From assembly GCA_028698695.1 (NCBI GenBank), contig JAQVWB010000151.1, positions 1-5,083 of the forward strand: a DNA stretch of 5,083 nucleotides. The letters are read 5' to 3'. This document shows, one piece after another, positions 5,000 to 5,083 of this stretch (its first letter is position 1; the number at the start of each line of letters is the position of its first letter). The stretch comes from Syntrophomonadaceae bacterium. Its GTDB lineage: Bacteria > Bacillota > Syntrophomonadia > Syntrophomonadales > Syntrophomonadaceae. The position numbers were made by a program, and so were the translations under genes. Under the pieces are notes generated by a model. The model did not search any database and was not told the origin of the DNA. It saw only the letters and a program-made list of their open reading frames with translations.

Positions 5000-5083
5000 A
5001 TGAAGGACGTATTTGTAGTAGAAGCTGCCCGTACACCTGTTGCCCGCGCTGGCAAGCAATCCTGGTTCACCAATGTTCGTGCC
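5000..5083 (+). CDS. FadA-like thiolase (acetyl-CoA acyltransferase), N-terminal fragment
   Basis: The first 28 residues of a thiolase; the rest runs off the right edge. MKDVFVVEAARTPVARAG is the standard thiolase opening (strand, then the A-RTP turn), and the following FTNVRA matches the FRNVRA segment seen in FadA-type 3-ketoacyl-CoA thiolases more than in biosynthetic acetoacetyl-CoA thiolases. The catalytic Cys, His and second Cys lie beyond the window, so the substrate range cannot be judged. The enzyme would split 3-ketoacyl-CoA with CoA, or run in reverse in butyrate formation. The start is set by AAGGGGG (4986-4992), 7 bases before ATG. It is divergent from the three-gene operon. A beta-oxidation operon downstream is likely but unseen. 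Confidence 0.9.
   Translation, partial: MKDVFVVEAARTPVARAGKQSWFTNVRA

Noticed and set aside
1..5083. CRISPR array, insertion sequence, tRNA or rRNA gene.
   Set aside because: No regularly spaced direct repeats, transposase-like frames, terminal inverted repeats or recognisable RNA gene sequence were seen.

Overview
The window looks like a piece of a low-GC, endospore-lineage Firmicute, most likely an anaerobic clostridial genome. The reasons are the AT-rich intergenic DNA, strong AGGAGG-type ribosome binding sites, a consensus sigma-A promoter, T-tract terminators, a CsoR-family repressor and a VanW-like envelope protein. The FadA-like thiolase start at the right edge would fit a fatty-acid-oxidising (syntrophic, Syntrophomonas-type) or butyrate-metabolising clostridium. 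That lineage call is inference, not proof.

Layout from left to right: (1) positions 1-348, + strand, hold the C-terminal 115 residues of the RarA/MgsA AAA+ ATPase. (2) Positions 360-440 hold two tandem hairpins with T-tracts in minus-strand sense. They terminate the next unit, which runs toward rarA. (3) Positions 1132-454, minus strand, hold a compact csoR-trxA operon: a perfect-spacing sigma-A promoter, a dyad that looks like a CsoR operator just downstream of the expected transcription start and overlapping the csoR ribosome binding site, then a CsoR repressor with the Cys-His-Cys copper signature, then a classic WCGPC thioredoxin. (4) Positions 1364-1214, minus strand, hold a previously easy-to-miss 34-residue single-span membrane protein with a GTG start and a very strong ribosome binding site, closed by a good intrinsic terminator. 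(5) Positions 4644-1452, minus strand, hold a tight three-gene operon: a three-TM protein with a long acidic linker and a C-terminal TPR-like domain; a double PRC-barrel protein; and a membrane-anchored VanW/YoaR-type protein whose VanW core has lost its hallmark motif. (6) Positions 4650-4999 are an AT-rich divergent control region with Spo0A-box-like sequences and a perfect 15-bp palindrome. (7) From 5000, + strand, a FadA-like thiolase begins and runs off the window.

How the genes may work together: CsoR probably represses its own operon and so links thioredoxin supply to copper or thiol stress; no copper pump is visible here. The three-gene operon plus the micro-protein looks like an uncharacterised envelope-associated module: one cytoplasmic TPR scaffold on a membrane base, one cytoplasmic PRC-barrel adaptor, and one extracytoplasmic wall-binding-like protein. 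Its function cannot be read from the sequence.
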